From NCBI GenBank assembly GCA_017560175.1, contig JAFYOK010000015.1:1-9297 (forward strand): a stretch of 9,297 nucleotides of DNA, written 5' to 3'. The notes under the pieces are model-generated. The model searched no databases and was not told where the DNA came from. It saw only the letters and a list, made by a program, of their open reading frames with translations. Numbering within the stretch: position 1 is the stretch's first letter; every line of letters starts with the position of its first letter. The stretch is from Clostridia bacterium (GTDB lineage: Bacteria; Bacillota; Clostridia; Oscillospirales; Butyricicoccaceae). The position numbers were made by a program, and so were the translations under genes. Below, piece by piece: positions 1 to 5,657 of the stretch.

Positions 1-510
1 TGGCTGGGTGGTATGCTGACAAACTTCACAACAATGCGTAAGCGTGTTGCTCGTCTGAACCAGATCAACAAGATGGCTGAAGACGGCACATTTGATCTGC
101 TGCCCAAGAAGGAAGTCATCAAGCTGAAGCTCGAGGCTGAGAAGCTGGAGAAGTACCTGGGCGGCGTTAAGAACATGAAGGAGCTGCCCGCTGCCATGTT
201 CGTTGTTGACCTGCGCAAGGAAAAGAACGCTATCGCCGAGGCTAAGAAGCTGGGTATTCCCGTTGTTGCTATCGTCGATACAAACTGCGATCCCGATGAG
301 GCTGACTATGTCATCCCCGGCAACGATGACGCTATCCGCGCTATCAAGCTGATCGCACAGGCTATGGCTAACGCTGTTATCGAAGGCCGCCAGGGCGAGC
401 AGCTGTCCGTTTCCGACGAGACAGTTGAGGCTTCCGAGCAGGTTGATACAGCTCCCAGAGCTCCCCAGAAGAGAGAGTCCAAGACAGCTGAAGAGATCGT
501 CAAGGCTTAA
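1..510 (+). CDS. rpsB: 30S ribosomal protein S2, 3' part (5' end outside window)
   Basis: The open frame runs from base 1 to the TAA at 508-510 and starts inside the gene, with residues WLGGMLTNF matching the conserved RWLGGMLTN block of S2. S2 binds the 30S head/platform region and is needed for S1 binding and translation initiation. Other visible S2 blocks are the Lys/Glu-rich coiled-coil segment (roughly 30-60 of this fragment) and MFVVDLRKEKNAIAEAKKLGIPVVAIVDTNCDP, here given in two parts as MFVVDLRKEKNAIAEAK and KLGIPVVAIVDTNCDP, followed by DYVIPGNDDAIRAI. About 169 codons are present; roughly the first third of the protein is missing. The tail after the last conserved block (ending AEEIVKA) is acidic, low in structure and longer than in E. 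coli, as is common in clostridia. Codon use is strongly biased (CTG, AAG, GCT, CCC, ACA), as expected of a highly expressed gene. It lies 55 nt upstream of tsf, the usual rpsB-tsf order. Confidence 0.97.
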   Translation, partial: WLGGMLTNFTTMRKRVARLNQINKMAEDGTFDLLPKKEVIKLKLEAEKLEKYLGGVKNMKELPAAMFVVDLRKEKNAIAEAKKLGIPVVAIVDTNCDPDEADYVIPGNDDAIRAIKLIAQAMANAVIEGRQGEQLSVSDETVEASEQVDTAPRAPQKRESKTAEEIVKA

Positions 511-523
511 GTCGAAGACTTAA
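507..523 (+). promoter_or_regulatory. small hairpin over the rpsB stop codon
   Basis: A perfect inverted repeat TTAAGTC-GAA-GACTTAA (7 bp arms, 3 nt loop) covers the TAA stop of rpsB and lies in the 55-nt rpsB-tsf spacer. It has no following T-tract, so it does not read as a classical terminator. It could be an RNA processing or stability element, or a weak attenuator setting the rpsB:tsf ratio. The structure is seen directly; the role is a guess. Confidence 0.35.
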
Positions 524-565
524 TCTGAATTAAACAAAAACATTACTTTTAGGAGGAACATACCA

Positions 566-1486
566 ATGGCTTTTACAGCACAGGATGTAAAGAATCTGCG
601 TGAGCAGACAGGCGTCGGCATGATGGACTGCAAGAAGGCTCTGACCGAGGCTGACGGCAATTTTGAGAAGGCAATCGAGATCCTCCGCGAGAAGGGCCTG
701 GCTGCTGCTACAAAGAAGGCTGGCAGAATCGCTGCTGAAGGCGCTGTCTATGCTACAGTTTGCGCTGAGTGCGGCGTTGGCGCTATCGTCGAGATCAACT
801 CCGAGACCGACTTCGTTGCTAAGAACGATCAGTTCAAGGATCTGTGCGCCGGTGTTGCTACCGTCGTTATGACAGATGCTCCCGCTGATGTCGAGGCTCT
901 GAAGGAGTGCAAGTTCGCTGGCTCCGAGATGACAGTCATCGAGATGCTGCGCGAGAAGATCCTGACCATCGGCGAGAACATGAACATCAGAAGATTTGAG
1001 CGCTACGATGAGAGCACAATGAACGTTGCTTACATCCACATGGGCGGCCGTATCGGTGTTATGGTTGGTCTGGAAGTTTCCGAGAACCTGAAGGGCAACG
1101 CTACAATCGTTGAGCTGGGTAAGGACATCTGCATGCAGATCGCTGCTATGCGTCCCCAGTACCTGAACAAGGATTCCGTTCCCGCTGACGTTCTGGCTAA
1201 GGAGAAGGAAATCCTGATGGCTCAGACAATCAACGAAGGCAAGCCTGCTAACGTTGCTGAGAAGATCGTCGCTGGCCGTATCAACAAGTTCTACGAAGAG
1301 AACTGCCTGACAAACCAGGCTTTCGTTAAGGAGAACAAGATGTCCGTTGAGCAGTACGCTAACAAGGTTGCTGCTGAGCTGGGCGGTACAGTCAAGATCG
1401 CTAAGTTCGTCCGTTTCGAAAAGGGCGAGGGTCTGGCTAAGAAGGAAGACAACTTCGCTGAAGAAGTTGCAAGCATGGTTAAGTAA
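566..1486 (+). CDS. tsf: translation elongation factor Ts
   Basis: A 306-residue EF-Ts, the cytoplasmic guanine-nucleotide exchange factor that releases GDP from EF-Tu. The N-terminal UBA-like domain (about 1-55) carries LREQTGVGMMDCKKAL, the signature helix that docks on EF-Tu. The core contains TDFVAKN at residues 81-87, the hallmark loop whose Asp-Phe pair inserts into the EF-Tu nucleotide pocket. Two core repeats and a C-terminal module follow, ending EEVASMVK. Length is close to the usual 280-310. The ATG at 566 is supported by a full AGGAGG at 551-556 with 9 nt spacing, and by the MAFTAQDVKNLR start typical of the family. It is almost certainly co-transcribed with rpsB, and two intrinsic terminators follow the stop. 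Codon use is as biased as in rpsB. pyrH and frr, frequent downstream neighbours in other bacteria, are not here. Confidence 0.98.
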   Translation: MAFTAQDVKNLREQTGVGMMDCKKALTEADGNFEKAIEILREKGLAAATKKAGRIAAEGAVYATVCAECGVGAIVEINSETDFVAKNDQFKDLCAGVATVVMTDAPADVEALKECKFAGSEMTVIEMLREKILTIGENMNIRRFERYDESTMNVAYIHMGGRIGVMVGLEVSENLKGNATIVELGKDICMQIAAMRPQYLNKDSVPADVLAKEKEILMAQTINEGKPANVAEKIVAGRINKFYEENCLTNQAFVKENKMSVEQYANKVAAELGGTVKIAKFVRFEKGEGLAKKEDNFAEEVASMVK

Positions 1487-1511
1487 TTTAACTCTTACCA
1501 TAAGAGCTTCC

Positions 1512-1543
1512 AAAGGCTCCGGAGAAATCTCCGGAGCCTTTTT
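1512..1543 (+). terminator. intrinsic terminator after tsf (first of two)
   Basis: Nearly perfect GC-rich hairpin: AAAGGCTCCGGAG (1512-1524), loop AAAT, then CTCCGGAGCCTTT (1529-1541), ending in a T-run to 1543. It starts 25 nt after the tsf stop and should end the rpsB-tsf transcript. Confidence 0.93.
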
Positions 1544-1564
1544 ATATCGAAAAATAAGGTGTGG

Positions 1565-1601
1565 AAAGAGGCATGACTCACAGGAAGTCATGCCTCTTTT
1601 T
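1565..1601 (+). terminator. second intrinsic terminator after tsf
   Basis: A 14-bp perfect stem AAAGAGGCATGACT (1565-1578) / AGTCATGCCTCTTT (1586-1599) with a 7-nt loop CACAGGA and a T-run through 1601. It lies 21 nt after the first terminator, so it acts as a back-up. The arm closely resembles the hairpin at 5411-5439. Confidence 0.88.
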
Positions 1602-1745
1602 GATTTCAGATTATCATAGTGAAAAGGGTGAAAGCTGCGGCTAATTCATGGGTGTAAAGCAAAATAGATTAACAGTAATTTCAGTCGGTTGCTTTGGGAA
1701 AAATCTGTTTTAAATATATTTATTGCCTCATAAGGTTTCTCATGA
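1602..1745. other. AT-rich intergenic stretch without a gene
   Basis: This is the central part of the 369-nt gap between tsf and the first amidohydrolase. I see no supported ORF, RNA gene or repeat here on either strand. The segment from about 1690 is AT-rich and lies just upstream of the promoter at 1746-1774, so it could serve as an UP-like element. A weak alternative promoter (TTGCTT at 1689-1694, 16 nt, TAAATA at 1711-1716) is possible but poor. Confidence 0.5.
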
Positions 1746-1757
1746 TTGCTATAGCAA
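1746..1757. promoter_or_regulatory. 12-bp palindrome over the -35 box, possible operator
   Basis: TTGCTATAGCAA is a perfect palindrome that exactly covers the -35 hexamer of the promoter of the first amidohydrolase. A protein bound there would block RNA polymerase. A related repeat, TTGC-N5-GCAA, sits in the same place in the promoter of the second paralog. The palindrome is seen directly; the operator role is inference and no regulator gene is present in the window. Confidence 0.45.
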
Positions 1758-1774
1758 GCGGTTTGTGTTACAAT
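1746..1774 (+). promoter_or_regulatory. sigma-70-type promoter of the first amidohydrolase (extended -10)
   Basis: -35 TTGCTA (1746-1751), 17-nt spacer, -10 TACAAT (1769-1774), with an extended -10 TG at 1766-1767. The predicted start of transcription is near 1781, giving a leader of about 75 nt that contains a short possible stem CAGGC/GCCTG (1782-1786 with 1801-1805). The design matches the promoter of the second paralog at 3905-3933. Confidence 0.72.
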
Positions 1775-1842
1775 ATTCCTGCAGGCTCGTTAATGGGCTT
1801 GCCTGTTAAAGCGATTTTATTTTATCAGTAAAACATAAAGAA

Positions 1843-1849
1843 AGAGGTG
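1843..1849 (+). promoter_or_regulatory. ribosome binding site that fixes the amidohydrolase 1 start
   Basis: AGAGGTG lies 6 nt before the ATG at 1856. A GTG at 1847-1849 is in frame but is itself part of this Shine-Dalgarno sequence, so it cannot be the start. The ATG at 1856 also gives the same MS-KE-IS-L-VDRY beginning as the second paralog. Confidence 0.8.
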
Positions 1850-1855
1850 CCCGTT

Positions 1856-3280
1856 ATGAGCAAGAAAGAGATCATCTCCGCATTGGTCGATCGTTATCAG
1901 CAGGACGTCATTCAGGTCAGCGATACCGTTTGGGGTTTTGCCGAAGCAGGTATGAAGGAGTATAAGACTGCTGAGTACTACACCAAGTTCTTTGAAGAAA
2001 AGGGTTTTAAGGTTGAGGTCGGTATGGCCGACATGCCTACTGCTTTTGTAGCAAGCTGGGGCGAAGGCAAGCCCATCGTCGGTTTCCTCGGCGAGTTTGA
2101 TGCCCTGCCTCTGCTCTCTCAGGAAGCAAGCTGCGCTGTTAAGAAGCCCATCGTTGAAGGTGCTTACGGTCACGGCTGCGGCCATAACTGCCTGGGTGCC
2201 GGTGCTGCCGGTGCGGCTCTGGCGCTGCGTGATTATCTGAAGGAGAACAATCTTCCCGGTACTGTTCGTTTCTATGGTACACCCGGCGAGGAATACGGTT
2301 CGGGTAAGATCTATATGGCTCGTGCCGGTCTGTTCAATGATCTGGATCTCTGCCTGACATGGCATCCCTCTGCTACAAATAACGTCTGGGCAACTTCCAG
2401 CCTTGCCAACATCAGTGTTATGTTCACTTTCACAGGTGTTACAGCACATGCAGCCGGTAATCCCCATCTGGGTCGTTCGGCATTGGATGCCTGCGAGCTG
2501 ATGAATGTCGGTGTCAACTATCTGCGAGAGCATATCATTCCCGAAGCACGTGTCCATTATGCGTATGTCAACGCCGGCGGCATTGCTCCCAACGTTGTTC
2601 ATGACAAGGCTACCATCCACTACTTCATCCGCGCGCCCAAGATGAGCCAGGCACAGGAGATCTATGCCCGTGTTCAGGATATCGCCGAAGGTGCAGCCAA
2701 GATGACAGGCACCACCCATGTGGTCGACCTCAAGGAAGCCATCTATGACTACCTGCCCAACATCACCCTGAGCAAGGTCATGGAAAAGGCCATGAATGAG
2801 ATCGGCGCACCTGAGTTCGATGAAGCCGACTATGCACTGGCACATGAGTTCCGCAAGTCCTTCAACGAAGGCAATCTGGCTTCGGTCAAGTCCAACCTGG
2901 CAGGCCTCAGCCTGGATACCGATCTGATCGGCAATGACGAAGTTCTGCATACCCGTATCCTGCCCTATACGCCTCTCAACAAGGCAATGTCGGGCTCCAC
3001 AGACGTTGGTGATGCATCCTACTGCGCACCTACTGCACAGTGCGGCGTCGCCACCGAAGTTCTGGGCACACCGGGCCACAGCTGGCAGATCACAGCCATG
3101 TCCAAGTCGTCCATTGCCCATAAGGGCACCGTTGTCGCCGCTAAGGTCATGGCGCTGACCGCTGTTATGGCTATGGAAGATGAGGCACTGATGGAAGCTG
3201 CCAAGGCGGAACTGGTCAAGTCCACAGGCGGCCAGTATGTCTCGGCTATGCCTGCACATATCAAGCCCAATATCGGTTAA
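1856..3280 (+). CDS. M20-family (AbgB-like) metallo-amidohydrolase, paralog 1
   Basis: A 474-residue cytosolic-looking M20 enzyme with no signal peptide. It closely resembles AbgB of E. coli, the B subunit of p-aminobenzoyl-glutamate hydrolase, over its full length (blocks such as PTAFVASWGEGKPI, GHGCGHN, FYGTPGEEYGSGK, PHLGRSALDA, STDVGD). Predicted metal ligands are Cys108 and His110 in GCGHN, Glu146 in PGEE, His170 in TWHP and His408 in TPGHSW. Glu145 is the expected catalytic base. The lid/dimerisation domain is about 190-310, with GVTAHAA at 194-200. Unlike the second copy it keeps His106 (GHGCGH) and His422 (AHKG), as AbgB does. It has its own promoter and a terminator after it. Substrate is unknown: folate-derived p-aminobenzoyl-glutamate, an N-acyl amino acid or a beta-alanyl-type dipeptide (PM20D2-like) are all possible. 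The family call is firm; the substrate is not. Confidence 0.92.
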   Translation: MSKKEIISALVDRYQQDVIQVSDTVWGFAEAGMKEYKTAEYYTKFFEEKGFKVEVGMADMPTAFVASWGEGKPIVGFLGEFDALPLLSQEASCAVKKPIVEGAYGHGCGHNCLGAGAAGAALALRDYLKENNLPGTVRFYGTPGEEYGSGKIYMARAGLFNDLDLCLTWHPSATNNVWATSSLANISVMFTFTGVTAHAAGNPHLGRSALDACELMNVGVNYLREHIIPEARVHYAYVNAGGIAPNVVHDKATIHYFIRAPKMSQAQEIYARVQDIAEGAAKMTGTTHVVDLKEAIYDYLPNITLSKVMEKAMNEIGAPEFDEADYALAHEFRKSFNEGNLASVKSNLAGLSLDTDLIGNDEVLHTRILPYTPLNKAMSGSTDVGDASYCAPTAQCGVATEVLGTPGHSWQITAMSKSSIAHKGTVVAAKVMALTAVMAMEDEALMEAAKAELVKSTGGQYVSAMPAHIKPNIG

Positions 3281-3303
3281 TATTTTTGATTTCGATCTTT
3301 ATG

Positions 3304-3335
3304 GGGAGCGCTGTTTTTTGCAGCGCTCCCATTTT
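3304..3335 (+). terminator. hairpin terminator after amidohydrolase 1
   Basis: Perfect 10-bp stem GGGAGCGCTG (3304-3313) / CAGCGCTCCC (3321-3330), loop TTTTTTG, followed by only ATTTTA. The T-tract is short, so termination may be partial and let the GNAT gene be read from the upstream promoter. Confidence 0.75.
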
Positions 3336-3360
3336 AAATCAAAGCAAAGAAGTGACGAAT

Positions 3361-3837
3361 ATGAGTTGTATATATATAGATAAGCTCAGACGGGACAATA
3401 TTTCGGTCATCGTTGCATGGAATACGGGTAAGGATGCCGATTTTCTGCAGCAGTGGTCGGGCAGGGGATACACTCATCCGTTGACAGATGACCAGATCGA
3501 TGCACATCTTGCCGAAGGTGCAGAAGTTTTTGAGATTCTTTGTGATGGTGAGATGATCGGTACCATAGAACTGATGCGCCGAAAAGAAGGGAAGGTTGGA
3601 CATATCGGCCGATTTCTTCTTGATCCGGCGCGGACAGGTCAGGGTCTTGGTACGGCTGCTATGAAGACATTTTTGGCCTACGCCAAAGACGAGCTTGGAC
3701 TACAGGGGATCACACTGAGCGTATTTGATTTCAATGCCGCCGCGCACCGTTGTTATGAAAAATGTGGTTTTACGGAAACCGAACGGGTGACACGTCCCAG
3801 CGGATGGATTGCCATTCAAATGAGAAGAGAATTATGA
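3361..3837 (+). CDS. GNAT-family N-acetyltransferase
   Basis: A 158-residue single-domain GCN5-related acetyltransferase, expected to move acetyl from acetyl-CoA to an amine. The acetyl-CoA pyrophosphate-binding loop is RTGQGLGTAAM (91-101), with Thr where many members have Arg/Gln before the GxG pattern. It is preceded by the beta strand VGHIGRFLLDP (79-89). The C-terminal motif NAAAHRCYEKCGF (125-137) is the typical N-x-A-x-x-x-Y-x-K-x-GF. The N-terminal WNTGKDADFLQQW segment (20-32) is common in Firmicutes members. The frame stays open upstream to 3286, but that would run through the terminator hairpin. I chose ATG 3361 with AAAGAAGTGA (3346-3355), a mismatched but well-placed ribosome binding site. 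No clear promoter lies between the terminator and the start. Codon use is less biased than in the flanking amidohydrolases (ATA, CGG, AGA appear), which suggests low expression or a separate origin. The substrate cannot be told. Confidence 0.88.
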   Translation: MSCIYIDKLRRDNISVIVAWNTGKDADFLQQWSGRGYTHPLTDDQIDAHLAEGAEVFEILCDGEMIGTIELMRRKEGKVGHIGRFLLDPARTGQGLGTAAMKTFLAYAKDELGLQGITLSVFDFNAAAHRCYEKCGFTETERVTRPSGWIAIQMRREL

Positions 3838-3839
3838 TT

Positions 3840-3870
3840 AAATTGCCGGATGTATGTCCGGCAATTTTTT
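3840..3870 (+). terminator. intrinsic terminator after the GNAT gene
   Basis: 11-bp perfect stem AAATTGCCGGA (3840-3850) / TCCGGCAATTT (3857-3867), loop TGTATG, and a T-run to 3870. It begins 3 nt after the GNAT stop codon and isolates the second amidohydrolase from upstream transcription. Confidence 0.92.
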
Positions 3871-3903
3871 GGTGCAAGAAAATGCAGAAAGGTGTATTTT
3901 TTC

Positions 3904-3918
3904 TTTGCATTTTGCAAA
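3904..3918. promoter_or_regulatory. inverted repeat over the -35 box, possible operator
   Basis: TTTGCA-TTT-TGCAAA is a perfect 6-3-6 inverted repeat covering the -35 hexamer. Its TTGC...GCAA core and its distance from the -10 (repeat centre about 17 nt before it) match the palindrome at 1746-1757. The repeat is seen directly; binding of a shared regulator is inference. Confidence 0.45.
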
Positions 3919-3933
3919 TGGCTGTGCTATCAT
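3905..3933 (+). promoter_or_regulatory. sigma-70-type promoter of the second amidohydrolase (extended -10)
   Basis: -35 TTGCAT (3905-3910), 17-nt spacer, -10 TATCAT (3928-3933), with extended -10 TG at 3925-3926. Transcription should start near 3940, leaving a leader of about 33 nt. The spacer resembles that of the first paralog (GG followed by a TGTG segment and then the -10). Confidence 0.72.
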
Positions 3934-3972
3934 GGAATCAACATCCAATCTTACTGAAGGAGTAATTTTTCC

Positions 3973-5394
3973 ATGAGCATGAAAGAAATGATTTCCGGTC
4001 TTGTCGACCGTTACTGCGACGACATCAATCTGGTCAACGACACCATCTGGGAATATGCCGAACCCGGCATGAAGGAGACCAAGTCGGCCGAGTTCTATGG
4101 CAAGTTCTTTGCCGAGCGCGGCTTTAAGGTCGACATGGGCGTTGGCGAAGTTCCCACTGCTTTCGTAGCAAGCTGGGGTGAGGGTGCGCCCATCATCGGT
4201 TTCCTCGGTGAATACGACGCACTGCCTCTGCTGTCTCAGGAGGCTTCCTGCGCCGAAAAGAAGCCCATTGTTGAGGGCGCTTACGGTCAGGGCTGCGGCC
4301 ACAACAGCCTGGGCGCTGCTGCTGCCGGCGCTGCACTGGCTTTCCGTGATTATCTGAAGGAAAACAACCTGCCCGGTACGGTCCGTTACTACGGATGCCC
4401 CGGTGAGGAATATGGTTCGGGTAAGGTCTTTATGGCAAGAAACGGTCTGTTCAATGACCTTGACTGCGCACTGACATGGCATCCCGGCGACATGAACCAG
4501 GTCAAGGGCGTATCCAGCCTGGCCTGCATCAGCGTATTCTTCGAGTTCTCCGGCGTTACTGCCCATGCAGCTGCCAACCCCCATCTGGGCCGCTCGGCAC
4601 TGGATGCCTGCGAGCTGATGAATGTCGGCGTCAACTACCTGCGTGAGCATATCGTTCCCGAAGCACGCGTCCACTATGCTTATCTGAACGCCGGCGGTAT
4701 CGCACCCAATGTCGTTCACGACAAGGCTAAGATCCACTATTTCGTCCGCGCACCCAAGATGAAGACCGCACAGGAGATTTTTGTCCGCGTTCAGGATATC
4801 GCCGAAGGTGCTGCCAAGATGACCGGCACCACCATGCATATGCATTTCCACGAGGCACTCAGCGACTGCTGCAACAACCGCACGCTCGAAAAGCTGATGC
4901 ATGAGGCATTCACCGAGATCGGCGCACCCAAGTATGATGAGGCTGATTTCAAGCTGGCTGAAGCGTTCCGTGCTACATTCTCCGAGGCTGACAAGGCTGA
5001 TGTTGCTGCCGCTCTGCGTGACAATGGCCTGGATCCCGATCTGATCCCTGCCGATGCAGCTCTCCATACCGATATTCTGCCCTTTGTTCCTCTGGACAAG
5101 GCACAGCCCGGTTCCACCGATGTTGGTGACGTCAGCTACTGCACACCTACCGCACAGTGCAGCGTTGCCACAATCGCGCTGGCCACACCCGGCCATAGCT
5201 GGCAGATGACTGCTCAGTCCCGTTCTTCCATCGCCAACAAGGGCAATGCTGTTGCTGCAAAGGTCATGGCGCTGACAGCAGCCAAGGCCATTGCCGATCC
5301 TGCTCTGCTGCAGGCAGCTAAGGAAGAGCTGATCAAGACCACAGGCGGCAAGTACGAGTGCCCCATCCCCGCAGACGTCAAGCCCACACTGTAA
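3973..5394 (+). CDS. M20-family (AbgB-like) metallo-amidohydrolase, paralog 2
   Basis: 473 residues, about 70% identical to the first copy by hand count and aligned to it without gaps through residue 470. The predicted metal centre is intact: Cys108 and His110 (GCGHN), Glu145/Glu146 (CPGEE), His170 (TWHP), His408 (TPGHSW). Two histidines kept in paralog 1 and in E. coli AbgB are changed: His106 to Gln (GQGCGH) and His422 to Asn (ANKG). The segment after the TWHP ligand (171-180) and the stretch at 288-303 are the most altered. The C-terminus ECPIPADVKPTL keeps the CPIP motif of AbgB that paralog 1 has lost. The ATG at 3973 follows AAGGAG (3957-3962) with 10 nt spacing. It is a single-gene unit with its own promoter and a hairpin after it. 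It is probably active with a shifted substrate preference; a heteromer with paralog 1, by analogy with AbgA-AbgB, is possible but unproven. Confidence 0.92.
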   Translation: MSMKEMISGLVDRYCDDINLVNDTIWEYAEPGMKETKSAEFYGKFFAERGFKVDMGVGEVPTAFVASWGEGAPIIGFLGEYDALPLLSQEASCAEKKPIVEGAYGQGCGHNSLGAAAAGAALAFRDYLKENNLPGTVRYYGCPGEEYGSGKVFMARNGLFNDLDCALTWHPGDMNQVKGVSSLACISVFFEFSGVTAHAAANPHLGRSALDACELMNVGVNYLREHIVPEARVHYAYLNAGGIAPNVVHDKAKIHYFVRAPKMKTAQEIFVRVQDIAEGAAKMTGTTMHMHFHEALSDCCNNRTLEKLMHEAFTEIGAPKYDEADFKLAEAFRATFSEADKADVAAALRDNGLDPDLIPADAALHTDILPFVPLDKAQPGSTDVGDVSYCTPTAQCSVATIALATPGHSWQMTAQSRSSIANKGNAVAAKVMALTAAKAIADPALLQAAKEELIKTTGGKYECPIPADVKPTL

Positions 5395-5410
5395 TATTAT
5401 CTTTCTTCTC

Positions 5411-5439
5411 AAAGAGGCATGGCTTAGCTATGCCTCTTT
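5411..5439 (+). terminator. hairpin terminator after amidohydrolase 2
   Basis: Stem AAAGAGGCATGG (5411-5422) / CTATGCCTCTTT (5428-5439) with one G-U pair and loop CTTAG. The 3' T-run is only TTT, so efficiency is uncertain. Its arm is almost the same as that of the hairpin at 1565-1599. Confidence 0.72.
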
Positions 5440-5507
5440 GAAGCATTTTAAACCACCTTTTTTCCAAAAATAAAGTGATTTGGATGAAAGGGCTTTGGCT
5501 TTTTATC

Positions 5508-5536
5508 TTGTATATAATCGGTGATTTTGATATAAT
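5508..5536 (+). promoter_or_regulatory. strong sigma-70-type promoter of recJ-rel
   Basis: -35 TTGTAT (5508-5513), 17-nt spacer, consensus -10 TATAAT (5531-5536), with extended -10 TG at 5528-5529. The predicted leader is about 115 nt. It holds an imperfect stem CGAAAACCG (5579-5587) / CGGTTTCG (5604-5611) with one bulged A, of unknown role. This is the most consensus-like promoter in the window. Confidence 0.78.
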
Positions 5537-5657
5537 AATCTTTATCATGAAATCTAAATCGGCCGGAACTGCGGATGGCGAAAACCGAGAGGTTTGAGCT
5601 GCCCGGTTTCGGATGTATCTGTTTTATGTAAAAACAGGAAAAAGGACATCGAAGACT

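Noticed and set aside
530..1591. 353-codon - strand open frame over tsf
   Set aside because: It is a codon-bias shadow of tsf, and it runs through both terminator hairpins.
1781..1855. Possible riboswitch in the leader of amidohydrolase 1
   Set aside because: The leader is about 75 nt with only one weak 5-bp stem and no known riboswitch core or terminator/antiterminator pair.
3286..3360. 25-residue N-terminal extension of the GNAT protein from a TTG at 3286
   Set aside because: It would be translated through the terminator stem at 3304-3330 and has no ribosome binding site. The ATG at 3361 has one and gives a normal GNAT N-terminus.
3838..5412. 524-codon - strand open frame over amidohydrolase 2, with a similar 480-codon one over amidohydrolase 1 (1817-3259)
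   Set aside because: Both are antisense shadows, and they resemble each other only because the + strand genes are paralogs. The + strand proteins have full family motifs, promoters and terminators.
5547..5597. 16-residue leader peptide frame (MKSKSAGTADGENREV) just after the recJ promoter
   Set aside because: The ATG lies within a few bases of the predicted transcript start with no ribosome binding site, and the peptide shows no run of regulatory codons. Chance is the simpler explanation.
5613..5657. 15-residue N-terminal extension of RecJ from ATG 5613
   Set aside because: No ribosome binding site lies at a usable distance, and the added residues do not resemble RecJ starts. ATG 5658 has AAAGGA upstream.
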